Shown: positions 1-8,896 of the stretch, in pieces
Position numbering within the stretch: the first letter of the stretch is position 1
How the letters are laid out: each line of letters starts with the position of its first letter
Made by a program: the position numbers and the translations under genes
The notes under the pieces: model-generated
What the model was told of the DNA's origin: nothing
Seen by the model: the letters and a program-made list of their open reading frames with translations, nothing else
The model's database searches: none
Assembly: GCF_900114475.1 (NCBI RefSeq)
Contig: NZ_FOTE01000002.1
Location: forward strand, 434,001 to 498,000
Reading direction: 5' to 3'
Length of the DNA: 64,000 nucleotides
From: Paenibacillus sp. 1_12
GTDB lineage: Bacteria; Bacillota; Bacilli; Paenibacillales; NBRC-103111

Positions 1-398
1 CCTTCCAATAGATCCTTATCATTGGGAGAAACATAATTGGCGAACAAATCACTATTACCTAATAATACAGCCTTGGAGCCTCCAAACATGACGTCAGCGT
101 ATGGATTTGCCTTTTCTGATTGTAAGCGCTTTATTAATTCACCTGTGCCAGCTGAAACCAATTCAACCGTTATACCTGTTTGCTTTTCAAACATAGGAAT
201 TAACGCATTAATGATATCCTCGCTGTTAGGCGTATACACAACCAGCTTGGTCGAACCCTTAGGCGTACTTGGAGCGCTTGGCGCACTCGGAGTGCTTGGA
301 GTACTGGCAGTACCCGTATTGCTCGTATTCGATTGACCACATGCTGCCAATAGACTCATCGTTAATACCAACGCGACTAAACTAAACCATTTTTTCAA
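1..398 (-). CDS. ABC transporter substrate-binding lipoprotein, 3' end outside the window
   Basis: Only the first ~132 codons are present; the gene runs off the left edge. The start is TTG at 398, behind a GGGGG-type ribosome binding site. The protein begins MKKWFSLVALVLTMSLLAAC, a lipoprotein signal with a lipobox Cys at residue 20. A Ser/Thr/Pro/Ala-rich linker follows (about residues 25-45). Then comes KLVVYTPNSEDIINALIPMF and a conserved GTGELIKR stretch, typical of the ferric-iron/phosphonate/thiamine type of periplasmic binding proteins (SBP_bac_6-like). It lies just downstream of, and on the same strand as, the AraC regulator at 600, from which a terminator separates it. The substrate cannot be told from this fragment. 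Confidence 0.8.
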   Translation of the reverse strand, partial: MKKWFSLVALVLTMSLLAACGQSNTSNTGTASTPSTPSAPSAPSTPKGSTKLVVYTPNSEDIINALIPMFEKQTGITVELVSAGTGELIKRLQSEKANPYADVMFGGSKAVLLGNSDLFANYVSPNDKDLLE

Positions 399-563
399 TA
401 CGTTCGCCCCCTATTTGAATATAAGGTAATTGTATCAGAAGCTATCCATATTTAAATCCTAAAATACATCAACATCATCTAAAATCGGCAACTAATCTAA
501 CACAAAATAAGACATCGTTATCGTTCATCGAATTGAAACCGTTTTATAATTAACATGGTCAAT

Positions 564-600
564 AAACAAAAAAACAATGCTAGTAAAACTAACATTGTTT
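564..600 (-). terminator. Intrinsic terminator after the AraC gene
   Basis: On the minus strand AACAATG and CATTGTT pair (573-579 with 593-599) around a loop that can add three more pairs. A run of seven or more T follows directly after the stop codon at 600-602. Confidence 0.8.
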
Positions 601-2849
601 TAAGTGTTATGATATTTTTTTCGATAATCTCCAGGCGTCATATCCTCCATCTTGCGGAAATATCGGATGAAATTTTGCGAATTCTGGTATCTGAGCTTCT
701 CTGCAATTTGTGATACCTTCATATCCGTTTCCAGTAGCCATTTTTTTGCCTGATTAAGCCGATATTGGGAAACATAATCACTGAAATTCACACCGGTTTC
801 CTTACGGAACACCGTCTTGAGATAATTCGGATGGTAATTCAGGCGCGTTGCACACAGATCCAGAGTCAAATCAGACTCAAACTCTTCATGGATAATTTCG
901 ATCATATGCTCGGAGATATTCTTATTCTGGCTTTCCCACTTTTTGTTCAGCAGTGTAACCATCGGCTCCAGTACCATTCTCATAAACCAGCTCTCGGTTT
1001 CTGCAATCGTTTTGAGATTAAATAGCTGCTCGAACAGCTGGCGGTCCTCTTGTGAGGAGGCCTGCAGATTCTCACCGGCATTTTGGATTTCCCGAATCAG
1101 GTCGGCCAGCAGCCGAAACAAAATCATCTGGTATTCCTGATGCCGTATAGGATCGCGCAGTATGACGGTAAGAAATTCGTGCAGCAGCTGCTGAGCTTTG
1201 ACCAGGTCGGGAACCTTCAAAGCATCAATAAGCTGCTTTTCGATCCATTCTGGAAAAATCGTCTGAATCCGATGGTCAGGCAATACATCCTCCACATGCA
1301 GGATAGCCTCTTCGCCAAATCGAATTCTATATTTTAACGCCTCCAGACTTTCCCTATAAGCCTGCGCCCCTCGATTCAGGTTCGTAAAGAAGCCACTGAT
1401 GCCTATGCTGATTTGCAGCCCCAATATTTCTTTGACCGTAGACTGGATCAGCTCTGAAAGGGCATACACATCATTTTTACCTTCCTCTGGTGAAGAAGCC
1501 CTGTTTCTCAGCAGTGTGATCTGATTGCCGCCAATCACGACAGGCTCGAGACGGGACTCCGGCAGTGTCAGCTCCGAGACAATATTGTTAACCGCAAACA
1601 TCAACAGGTCATGGTCATTTTCCTGAAAACGCGTTCCCGTCAAGCTGTCAATTTGAACCGTCAGCACACAATAGGAGTCGGTCCCCCAATCATACTGAAA
1701 TTGCTCTGACTTTTCCTGAATCTCTTGCGTATTCAGCTCACCTAACAACAGCTTTCTCACAAAAAATTCCTTTAGCTGCTTCGTATGTCCCTGTATTTGG
1801 TCGAGCAGTCTCGATTGTGATTTTCGCAGCGAAACGATATGTTTGCCAATGAACTGCAGCTCATCCTCATTTCTGTTCTCGATGGATCTGCCTCCAGCAG
1901 CAGACTCGAATACGAGACGGATGGGCGTATAGATTCGATTGGAACCGATCAATGAGAGCACCAGCAAAATGAGGAATACCCCTGAGCATACATAAAATGT
2001 ATACCAACCGATCGCCCCAGACTCCTTTGTAATCTGTTCAATGGAGACAAGTGACACATATACCCAGCCGTTAAATGAAGATTTTTTGTAGGTGATTCCG
2101 ATAGAACCGTCCTGCAGACGAATTTCATTACTGCCGCTTTTCTCTGTAGATGCTTTTAAATGGCGGACCACTTGATCGATCTTTTCCTGTGAAAAATCGG
2201 GATTCGATACCTGTGTCAATAATCGGTAATCCGAATCGAAGACGATGGTATCCGACTCGCCGTTATATTCGGGAATCAGCTTTTGCAGCCTATAGTTAGG
2301 AACGTTCGCCACAATGACGCCGGATAAATCCTTAAATACATTGATAGGAAGCTTTTTCACCAGCAAAATATTAGGAGTCTCATTGTTCGTAACCCATTTC
2401 GAAAATTCCGGAAAATTTACGCGTTCAGTCAATATTTTCAATTCTTTATCGGTCATAAATTGTGAAAATCCACTGTTATCCAAGGACCATTTATGTGAAA
2501 AGCTCGCTAGCTGGACGTTGGAAATCCCTAAATCAAACGATTGCAGCTTGTAGAGCCCGTTCGCCAAATCCGTCACCAACATAAAATCCCTTGCCTCAAA
2601 GCCCCGAGTTATCGATTCATTGACAAGCTTGCTGTTACTGAATTGGACAATCGCGTTATCAATCGTTTGCAGAACCTGCTCAACCTTCAATTCCGTTTGT
2701 GTAAGCACCTGCATATTGCCCATGTTGACCTTTTCCTGGACAATATCCTTGGCTTTAAAATAAGATAAAATCCCTAATGATACGACGGGGATCGTAACTA
2801 GGATCATACTAAAGATAATGATTCTCCGTAAATATATGGATTTATACAT
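600..2849 (-). CDS. Membrane-anchored AraC-family transcriptional regulator
   Basis: 749 residues with two membrane segments, one near residues 10-30 and one near 283-303. They flank an extracellular sensor region of about 250 residues. The cytoplasmic part ends in an AraC-type double helix-turn-helix (about 650-745), with EEFESDLTLDLCATRLNYHP and a final SQNFIRYFRKMEDMTPGDYR. This single-chain sensor-regulator layout is common in Paenibacillus next to sugar ABC transporter genes. There is no kinase domain or receiver domain, so signal reaches the DNA-binding domain without phosphotransfer (inference). It has its own consensus-like promoter at 2959-2987 and a terminator at 564-600. Its target may be the neighbouring transporter gene that leaves the window at position 1. 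Confidence 0.9.
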   Translation of the reverse strand: MYKSIYLRRIIIFSMILVTIPVVSLGILSYFKAKDIVQEKVNMGNMQVLTQTELKVEQVLQTIDNAIVQFSNSKLVNESITRGFEARDFMLVTDLANGLYKLQSFDLGISNVQLASFSHKWSLDNSGFSQFMTDKELKILTERVNFPEFSKWVTNNETPNILLVKKLPINVFKDLSGVIVANVPNYRLQKLIPEYNGESDTIVFDSDYRLLTQVSNPDFSQEKIDQVVRHLKASTEKSGSNEIRLQDGSIGITYKKSSFNGWVYVSLVSIEQITKESGAIGWYTFYVCSGVFLILLVLSLIGSNRIYTPIRLVFESAAGGRSIENRNEDELQFIGKHIVSLRKSQSRLLDQIQGHTKQLKEFFVRKLLLGELNTQEIQEKSEQFQYDWGTDSYCVLTVQIDSLTGTRFQENDHDLLMFAVNNIVSELTLPESRLEPVVIGGNQITLLRNRASSPEEGKNDVYALSELIQSTVKEILGLQISIGISGFFTNLNRGAQAYRESLEALKYRIRFGEEAILHVEDVLPDHRIQTIFPEWIEKQLIDALKVPDLVKAQQLLHEFLTVILRDPIRHQEYQMILFRLLADLIREIQNAGENLQASSQEDRQLFEQLFNLKTIAETESWFMRMVLEPMVTLLNKKWESQNKNISEHMIEIIHEEFESDLTLDLCATRLNYHPNYLKTVFRKETGVNFSDYVSQYRLNQAKKWLLETDMKVSQIAEKLRYQNSQNFIRYFRKMEDMTPGDYRKKYHNT

Positions 2850-2958
2850 GGCATTCCCTCACGATTCAGGCTTATAGTCATCGCGCTTGATGTAAAGGTG
2901 AATATTTACATAAACAGAATCTAAACGTTGTTGTCCCTCAATGTTATCTCGTTTCTAC

Positions 2959-2987
2959 ATTATATAGAATTCAAAATCTGTATACAA
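2959..2987 (-). promoter_or_regulatory. Sigma-A-type promoter for the AraC gene
   Basis: On the minus strand TTGTAT (2982-2987) and TATAAT (2959-2964) are separated by exactly 17 bases. This would give a leader of about 100 bases before the start codon at 2849. Confidence 0.6.
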
Positions 2988-3068
2988 ATAAGTCCTTATC
3001 CTCTCTAAGTTATCTGTTGTTGTCATGATTGTATATAATCATCAGGGCAGATTATTCAGGCAGTGATC

Positions 3069-3302
3069 CTACTGACAGCACAAATAACTACTGTCTCTGT
3101 TCAGATCCAGTAGTTTTGCGCTTCGTTCAATTAATTTAGGACTATTTCTGTTTCTCCTTAGTTTGACAGATGGATAATATACGCATGTAAATCGTATAGA
3201 AAATCTTCCTCGTATACTCTTGCGCAACCAGCCATTTTTATCCGCGGCTATCACACTGTATTTCCAGCGGCCAGTTCGTATGGCCCGCCTCATGTAAGCC
3301 TA
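3069..3302 (-). pseudogene. Relic of a sulfatase C-terminus
   Basis: One frame (3293 downward) reads RAIRTGRWKYSVIAADKNGW, the motif seen near the C-terminus of arylsulfatase-family enzymes. From 3217 another frame continues with VYEEDFLYDLHA, which is what should follow it (compare the family pattern ..EEFLYDLxxDPxE..). A frameshift therefore lies near 3215-3230 and the reading is lost again after about 3180. No start, catalytic N-terminus or ribosome binding site remains. It sits directly after the DeoR gene, as if a sulfatase once ended that operon. The open 74-codon frame here is not a real gene. The family call rests on recognised motifs, not on an alignment. Confidence 0.6.
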
Positions 3303-3317
3303 AGCGCATTCTTGTAT

Positions 3318-4097
3318 CTACTCTTCCTTGCTCTCAATGCCGCTTATAACCAGCTTGCGGACTGATTCCCGCAAGCTGTCACGCATATCTGTTGGCGTAC
3401 CTTCATCCGTTACAAGCGTATGAATGCAGTCCAATCCCATACCGTACAGAAAACCGCTGCGATTTACCTTCGATGAGTCTGCCATCAGAATCAGATGATT
3501 GCTCTGCTCAACCAGCATCTGGGCGATTTGCAGCGGTTCCCACTTGGAATAATAGATACCTTCTGGACCAAAACCCATGCAGGAAAACAATGCTTTATCA
3601 AATCGATACTGACGAAGCTCACAATGCAGCTTGTAGCCGAACGTTTTTCCATCCTCATCGACTTCACCGCCAACCAGATATACCTTCAGCTTCCCTTTCT
3701 TTTGAACTAGATTCAACGTGACCATCGAGGAATTCGTAACGATCGTAAGATTCTTATCATCCGGGATAAACCTCGACAACACCAGCCCTGAAGTATTCCC
3801 ATCGATAAAGACGCTGTCGCCATCCTCCAGCAGCTTCACGGCTTCGCGGGCGATAGCCTCTTTGCGCTCCAGATTAAGCTGCATTCTTTCGTAGTAAGGT
3901 AAGTCCCAGGTCGTCTGTTCCCTCTTCACCGCTCCACCGTATGTTCTGCGTACCAATCCCTTTTCGTCCAAAATACGAAGATCTCGGCGGATCGTTTCCA
4001 CCGAGACTTGATACGTGTCGACAAGCTCTTCAACAGCTACGCTGCCAACACGACGTACAGCCATTATGATTTCATTTCTTCGATGAACCGAGCTCAT
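3318..4097 (-). CDS. DeoR/GlpR-family transcriptional repressor
   Basis: 259 residues. The N-terminal winged helix-turn-helix (about 6-60) contains the family signature VSVETIRRDLRILDEKGLVRRTYGGAV. The C-terminal DeoRC sensor domain (about 75-235) carries FIDGNTSG and LMADSSKVNRSGF, typical of sugar-phosphate-binding DeoR proteins. The start codon follows the stop codon of the binding-protein gene with no spacing (TAG ATG), with an AAGGA ribosome binding site inside that gene, so the two are probably translationally coupled. It is the last intact gene of the leftward operon that begins at 9982 and probably represses that operon (inference). Confidence 0.92.
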   Translation of the reverse strand: MSSVHRRNEIIMAVRRVGSVAVEELVDTYQVSVETIRRDLRILDEKGLVRRTYGGAVKREQTTWDLPYYERMQLNLERKEAIAREAVKLLEDGDSVFIDGNTSGLVLSRFIPDDKNLTIVTNSSMVTLNLVQKKGKLKVYLVGGEVDEDGKTFGYKLHCELRQYRFDKALFSCMGFGPEGIYYSKWEPLQIAQMLVEQSNHLILMADSSKVNRSGFLYGMGLDCIHTLVTDEGTPTDMRDSLRESVRKLVISGIESKEE

Positions 4098-5465
4098 CTA
4101 TTTGAATTCCTTAAGCGCTTTAGTCGCATCCACCTGCGCTTTCTTCAAAGCATCAGCAGGAGTCAGCTTGCCCGCATTCATGGCTTGCAGTGCTTCGCCG
4201 ACGACTGTATCCATCTTGCTCCTGGCAGCGGATGAAACATCGATTAGAGCATAAGGGAACACTTCATCAAAAGCCTGCTTCTTTTGCGGGTTCTCCGCAT
4301 AATTTTTCTTGAGCAAATCCGTTTCCTGTGCGGATTTTGTAGCTGGAAAATAACCGGTTTTCGCTGCATAGATCGCCTGTGCCTTGGATTCTGCAAAATA
4401 TTTCAGAAATAACCATCCCGCCAGCTGCTTCTCGGGTGTTGTCTTGAACAATACCTGATTACCGCCGTACAGCTCTGTTACTTTACCGCCGCTTTTACCT
4501 TGCGGAATAAGGGTGATTCCCCATTTGAACTTATCCTTAATCAGATCCAGCTTCGAGCTTGTACGGGCGGTTGTACCGATTTCCATAGCCGCTCTGCCGT
4601 TCGTGAATTCTTGCTCTGTGTTTTCAGCTAGCATAATGGCTTTTTTATCGAGTAGGTTTTTCATCATGGAAGCCAGCTCAACCGCCTGCGGATTATCATA
4701 ATTGACACCGCTTTGATCCAGCTTGATCGGGTCGATGCCGTAGGTACGCAGCCATGTACGGAACGTCCCTCCATTGTTAGCATTGCTCATCACCAATGCC
4801 GGTTCACCGGATTTTTGCGTAATATCGAGCGCCATTTTTTCGAATTCCTGCCATGTAGCTGCTGGCTTGTCGTAGCCAGCCTTTTTCAGTAAATCAATGT
4901 TGTAATATACCCCCATTGAGGAATTACCGTGCGGCCAGCTCATGGTCTTGCCATTGTATTCTGGAATACGCTGACGCGAAAGCACTCCAGGCATAATATC
5001 GTCGAGTGCCTGCTTGTTCAGTCCGTTCACTGGATCGTTAATGTAATCATCCAGTGCAACAATTTTATCAGCCTTCATATATTCCAGCGTATCGCTCTCG
5101 TAGGACATCGCAACCGCAGGAAGACCTCCACCCTGCAGAGCTGCGCGCACCTTTTTGTTCAGGTCATCATAAGATCCTTGGAATACTTCCTTGACGATAA
5201 TCTTTCCTTCGTACTCCTTATTAAACGCCGCAACCATTTCTTTAATGGCATCGCCATAGATCGTAGCTTGAATATGCCAGAAATCGATGGTAATCGGTCC
5301 GTTTTTGCCGAGCTCTATGCCTTTGGCAACCTGGCTCTCTGTTTTCTTCTCTGCAGAACTGCCTGTTGTTGATGCTGGAGCCGCCACCCCACAGCCTACC
5401 GTCGAAATCAGAACCAAAGAAGCTAGAGCCGCTTTCCAATGAGCAAACGATTTACGTGAATACAC
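4098..5465 (-). CDS. Sugar ABC transporter substrate-binding lipoprotein
   Basis: I place the start at GTG 5465, eight bases after a GGAG ribosome binding site, rather than at the upstream ATG 5501, which lacks one. The product of 455 residues begins MYSRKSFAHWKAALASLVLI and has a lipobox ending VGC at about residue 26. The mature part (ITIDFWHIQATIYGDAIKEM..) is a UgpB/MalE-type carbohydrate-binding protein (SBP_bac_1). Its permeases are probably the products of 7973-8866 and 8897-9982, from which it is separated by two enzyme genes. No ATPase gene is present; such systems in this group share an MsmX-type ATPase encoded elsewhere (known of the family). Glycerol-phosphate-like or sugar-phosphate substrates are possible but unproven. 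Confidence 0.9.
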   Translation of the reverse strand: MYSRKSFAHWKAALASLVLISTVGCGVAAPASTTGSSAEKKTESQVAKGIELGKNGPITIDFWHIQATIYGDAIKEMVAAFNKEYEGKIIVKEVFQGSYDDLNKKVRAALQGGGLPAVAMSYESDTLEYMKADKIVALDDYINDPVNGLNKQALDDIMPGVLSRQRIPEYNGKTMSWPHGNSSMGVYYNIDLLKKAGYDKPAATWQEFEKMALDITQKSGEPALVMSNANNGGTFRTWLRTYGIDPIKLDQSGVNYDNPQAVELASMMKNLLDKKAIMLAENTEQEFTNGRAAMEIGTTARTSSKLDLIKDKFKWGITLIPQGKSGGKVTELYGGNQVLFKTTPEKQLAGWLFLKYFAESKAQAIYAAKTGYFPATKSAQETDLLKKNYAENPQKKQAFDEVFPYALIDVSSAARSKMDTVVGEALQAMNAGKLTPADALKKAQVDATKALKEFK

Positions 5466-5531
5466 TACTACCACTCCTCGATTTTTGTAATTTGTACACA
5501 TTCATATCCATGACTATTTGATAAAAACGTC

Positions 5532-6953
5532 CTATACAGTTGTTAAACTGCCCAACAGCTCGGATACCTTGAAGCTCTCTCCCGGAGCCGGATAATATTT
5601 GCGGACGCCACCGCTGTTGAACAATGTAGGGTGGATGCTGTGCAGGGGAATTACCACCCTCGGCGCAATAGCCGTCGTCAACTCCGTGATCTCTTGTGGT
5701 GCAGCGTGCCCGCCGGTTGCACAATAACGATACTGCACACCGAACTCGTTTAACCACTTTAGCAGCGTTTCGTCAGCGGAAGTAAGCGGATTGCCGTCAG
5801 CATGAACATAGATAGACGTTGCTTGCTGCGAACCTGCTGTCTCCAGCTCCGCTAATAATGCCGTGAGCGAGTAAATTAGGTAAACGGCATACTGTGACTT
5901 GTTCGCGGTAATTTCACTAAGCGTAATAGGCGCATAGGGAAGCTCGATGACCTTGATCGGACGGGGTCCTTGTGACCAATCCGGTGTACGAAGCAGTCTG
6001 ATCACATCGTGTCCAGCTTCCAATGCAGGGTGTCCAGATAATACCTGCAGCTTGCTTGATGCTTCAAACCAGAGCACCGCCGTACTATCGTCCAGAACCA
6101 GCTGACGTCCAGCTTCCTGCGTCTTCATAATTAAATCGGCTACCCGCTCCACGTTGCGTGCAAGAATGTTAACGTACACCAACCCATCCGTTTGCTCCAT
6201 CGCCTGACGGCATTCAACAGCAACCTGTACCTCAAGCCGATCCTTCGGCTTTCGGAACAACGTGTCGGGACGCATTCGAGTCCCTTCTGTTATCAATACA
6301 TCTACAGAATCAGCCTGACAGCGCTCAATAAAGCGGTCCAGACGATGATGGTTCCGTCCATGACGGCGCCAGTCTGCGGTAAAGGCAATCCGATGCTCCG
6401 GCCCGTGAATGATAAAGCCTGTAACGCCTGGGCTATCATGATCAACTTCAATGAATTCAATACGGAATGTACCAAAATCGACGATCTGTCCATCCTCGAT
6501 GATGCGAATATCCGCACGAGTATCTTCGTATTCACCCGCAGCTACAATCGCTTCATACACCGCATAGGCATCACGATGCATCCACACTGGAAGGTCGGGA
6601 CGAAGCGAAGGTAGAAGTGCCATATGGTCCTGATGAATGTGGCTGACAAAGCCGTGCAAATTGGTTACCTGCTCCAACTGCTCTCTGCCCCATATTTGCA
6701 GCAGTTCCGCTTCGCCCAGATCGCCCAGCAGCTCAGGATCATATAAGTCAAGCACCGGGGGTGCCATACGTGTCAGCAAAAAGCTGCGAATGCCATAGTC
6801 CGACCGAACCCTTGTATCTCCATTAAAAAAGCCTCGTGCCATACCAAGATCGAATACGATTCCCGTATCCCCGCAGCTGTACATGATGTGTACACCGCCA
6901 ATGGTCGTGAGACCACCGTAAAATGTCAATCTTTCCTCAAACCGATCGCTCAT
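5532..6953 (-). CDS. Beta-CASP/RNase J-like metallo-beta-lactamase-fold hydrolase
   Basis: 473 residues with a clear GGAGGG-type ribosome binding site. The zinc motif reads HIHQDH (about residues 103-108), followed by VDHDSPGVTGFII and TADWRRHG, an arrangement like that of RNase J and related beta-CASP proteins. The C-terminal VVIPLHSIHP matches the last metal-ligand region of that group. It is shorter than RNase J (about 555) and lacks its C-terminal domain. The position inside a sugar transporter operon, beside a HAD phosphatase, argues for a small-molecule phosphodiester or lactone substrate rather than general RNA decay. That is inference. Confidence 0.75.
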   Translation of the reverse strand: MSDRFEERLTFYGGLTTIGGVHIMYSCGDTGIVFDLGMARGFFNGDTRVRSDYGIRSFLLTRMAPPVLDLYDPELLGDLGEAELLQIWGREQLEQVTNLHGFVSHIHQDHMALLPSLRPDLPVWMHRDAYAVYEAIVAAGEYEDTRADIRIIEDGQIVDFGTFRIEFIEVDHDSPGVTGFIIHGPEHRIAFTADWRRHGRNHHRLDRFIERCQADSVDVLITEGTRMRPDTLFRKPKDRLEVQVAVECRQAMEQTDGLVYVNILARNVERVADLIMKTQEAGRQLVLDDSTAVLWFEASSKLQVLSGHPALEAGHDVIRLLRTPDWSQGPRPIKVIELPYAPITLSEITANKSQYAVYLIYSLTALLAELETAGSQQATSIYVHADGNPLTSADETLLKWLNEFGVQYRYCATGGHAAPQEITELTTAIAPRVVIPLHSIHPTLFNSGGVRKYYPAPGESFKVSELLGSLTTV

Positions 6954-7090
6954 TATTGTTCCCTCCTGTGGAATGTATTTTGTTCAAACCTAACCAACCC
7001 CATCAATATCCGCCGTATTGGTGTTATGCAGCTGCGCAGACAGTATCTATTCTCCAGTAGGAATACAGGGATTTATAGCATAATCCGTGT

Positions 7091-7921
7091 TTATCGACTC
7101 TGAAGTTTTGCTTCCTGCAGCTCGACAAGCAGAGCCGTCAACTGATCTAGCGTGGACAACTGCACATCCCATTGCTCCGTTTCGGAGGTTGGATACGGAG
7201 ATAGCCAAACGGTATAGCCGCCAAGCTTACGCACCGGATACAGATCATTCCAGGCATGATCGCCAATCGAAAGGATCTGATCCGGACGCAAACCTTCCCG
7301 CTCCATCATCTCCGTCATATATTGTTCAAGGCCGCTCGGCTTACCGGCTCCATACACGATTTCGTCGAACAGCTCCGTGCAGGCAAGTGCTGATATGAAC
7401 TCACGACCCGTATTTTCAGGCGAGTTCGTAAGCAGTATCCGTTTGCGAACTCCGGTCAAATTGCCGATAGACTCATACAATCCATGATGGCGCTCGAAAC
7501 TCGAAGCACCCTGCAGCATCTCTTTGCGTACCTGTTGGAAAGCCTGCTGGCGCTGCGCTTCCCCTACCCCGTATTTGGCAGCGAAGATACTGACCAGACT
7601 CCAGGCATCCCCAGCATAAATCGAAGAGATAGCTGTCAATTCAGCCGCTGCCTCCACCACTTGCCCCTGCCAATTCCAATATACCAGCGAGCCGCACCCC
7701 CGAGACCATGAATCGGAGCCCGGATGATACCAATCTCCAATACGGCTCGAATGTCCGCCATCTAACAACAAAGCCATCTCCGCAAGCAAATCGTCCAATC
7801 GGGCAGCATACTCCCCATTTCCAAACAATAGCTCCATGTAACGCTTATAGAAAGTCCCATCCTGATACAGCGTACCATCCAGATCGAAGAGCACGACCTC
7901 CACATTGTGCAGCCAATTCAT
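7091..7921 (-). CDS. HAD-superfamily hydrolase (phosphatase-like)
   Basis: The start is ATG 7921 behind GGGAGG; an upstream ATG at 7936 would add five residues without a ribosome binding site. The 276-residue product has HAD motif I FDLDGTLY near the N-terminus, motif II in LLTNSPENTG, and motif IV in SIGDHAWNDL. A helical cap lies between motifs I and II, as in subclass I HAD phosphatases. It sits between the permease genes and the beta-CASP hydrolase of the same leftward operon. It could dephosphorylate an imported or processed phosphorylated compound (inference). Confidence 0.85.
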   Translation of the reverse strand: MNWLHNVEVVLFDLDGTLYQDGTFYKRYMELLFGNGEYAARLDDLLAEMALLLDGGHSSRIGDWYHPGSDSWSRGCGSLVYWNWQGQVVEAAAELTAISSIYAGDAWSLVSIFAAKYGVGEAQRQQAFQQVRKEMLQGASSFERHHGLYESIGNLTGVRKRILLTNSPENTGREFISALACTELFDEIVYGAGKPSGLEQYMTEMMEREGLRPDQILSIGDHAWNDLYPVRKLGGYTVWLSPYPTSETEQWDVQLSTLDQLTALLVELQEAKLQSR

Positions 7922-7972
7922 CTGTAATCCTCCCATATGTCAAATAGCCGTAAAGTTGAATTTAATCCTTGT

Positions 7973-8866
7973 TCATCCTTTAAGTCCTGTTGCTGTAATA
8001 CCCTGATGAAACCAGCGCTGAGCGAACAAATACAACAGTACAATCGGCGCAATCGTAAATGTAGCGGCTGCCATCAAAAGGTGGTAATTCGGACCTTCCT
8101 CACTGACAAAATACAGCAGCCCCACCTGCAGTGGTCTTAGAGATTCACTGGAAGTGATCAGCAGCGGCCAGAGCACCCCATTCCACTTGCCTATAAAAGC
8201 GAGCAGAGCTGTTGTAATTAACGATGGTAGCACCAGCGGAAGCAATACCGTCCATAGATAACGGCCATTCGACATTCCATCAACCTGGGCCGCCTCCCAA
8301 TATTCCTTTTGCACGGAAAGAAACGCCTGTCTCAGCAAAAATATCGTGAACGCTTCCGCCAAAAACGGCAGCATCATCCCCATGTAGCTATCATAAAAGC
8401 CCTGGCCTCCGTCACCTGCCCAATCATTGTCGCCAGCAAACGGGATATGCCTCATTGTCACAAAATTAGGAACAAGCGTGACATCATAGGGAATGAGCAT
8501 CGTAATAACTACAAGCATAAAAATGAGATGACGGCCGCGAAACGAAAAGTGAGTGATGGCAAAAGCTATCGGAACACATACGAGCAGTTGTAGAGCAGTT
8601 CCGATCCCCGCGATAATAACCGTATTGATAAAATACTGTTCAAAAGTCGATTCCGGCTTTAACCAGGCAGCTGCATAGTTTTTAAAAAGCCATAGCTCTG
8701 GCAGCAGAGTTGGTGGTATACGGTTAATTTCCTCTGCGCTTTTTAGCGACGTCATGAGCATCCAAAAGAAAGGAAATACGACACAGCAAGCCAATATCCC
8801 CACACTAACCAGCACGACTGTCCACATGATTTTGGAAGAACGCCGTACTCCAACCATTCCGTGCAT
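7973..8866 (-). CDS. Sugar ABC transporter permease, MalG/UgpE type
   Basis: 297 residues with about six hydrophobic segments. The EAA loop appears as EYWEAAQVDGMSNGRYLWTVLLPLVLP (about 190-215), the ATPase-docking motif of inner-membrane permeases. It ends ..HQGITATGLKG, typical of the second permease of carbohydrate uptake systems. An AGGAGGA ribosome binding site precedes ATG 8866. It lies 30 bases after its partner permease gene. Confidence 0.95.
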   Translation of the reverse strand: MHGMVGVRRSSKIMWTVVLVSVGILACCVVFPFFWMLMTSLKSAEEINRIPPTLLPELWLFKNYAAAWLKPESTFEQYFINTVIIAGIGTALQLLVCVPIAFAITHFSFRGRHLIFMLVVITMLIPYDVTLVPNFVTMRHIPFAGDNDWAGDGGQGFYDSYMGMMLPFLAEAFTIFLLRQAFLSVQKEYWEAAQVDGMSNGRYLWTVLLPLVLPSLITTALLAFIGKWNGVLWPLLITSSESLRPLQVGLLYFVSEEGPNYHLLMAAATFTIAPIVLLYLFAQRWFHQGITATGLKG

Positions 8867-8896
8867 GCTTGATTCCTCCTCTAATCCGTAGCAACC

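Noticed and set aside
120-136. TGTAAGCGCTTTAT resembling a catabolite-responsive cre site
   Set aside because: It lies well inside the coding region of the binding-protein gene and lacks the final CA of the consensus.
241-330. Repetitive stretch as a tandem repeat or mobile element
   Set aside because: It encodes the Ser/Thr/Pro/Ala-rich linker of the lipoprotein; linker composition explains it.
3024-3041. ATGATT/AATCAT palindrome as a terminator
   Set aside because: Only six AT-rich pairs and no T run; likely chance in AT-rich intergenic DNA.
5466-5501. ATG 5501 as start of the binding protein
   Set aside because: It would put twelve extra residues before the lipoprotein signal and lacks a ribosome binding site, while GTG 5465 has GGAG eight bases upstream.
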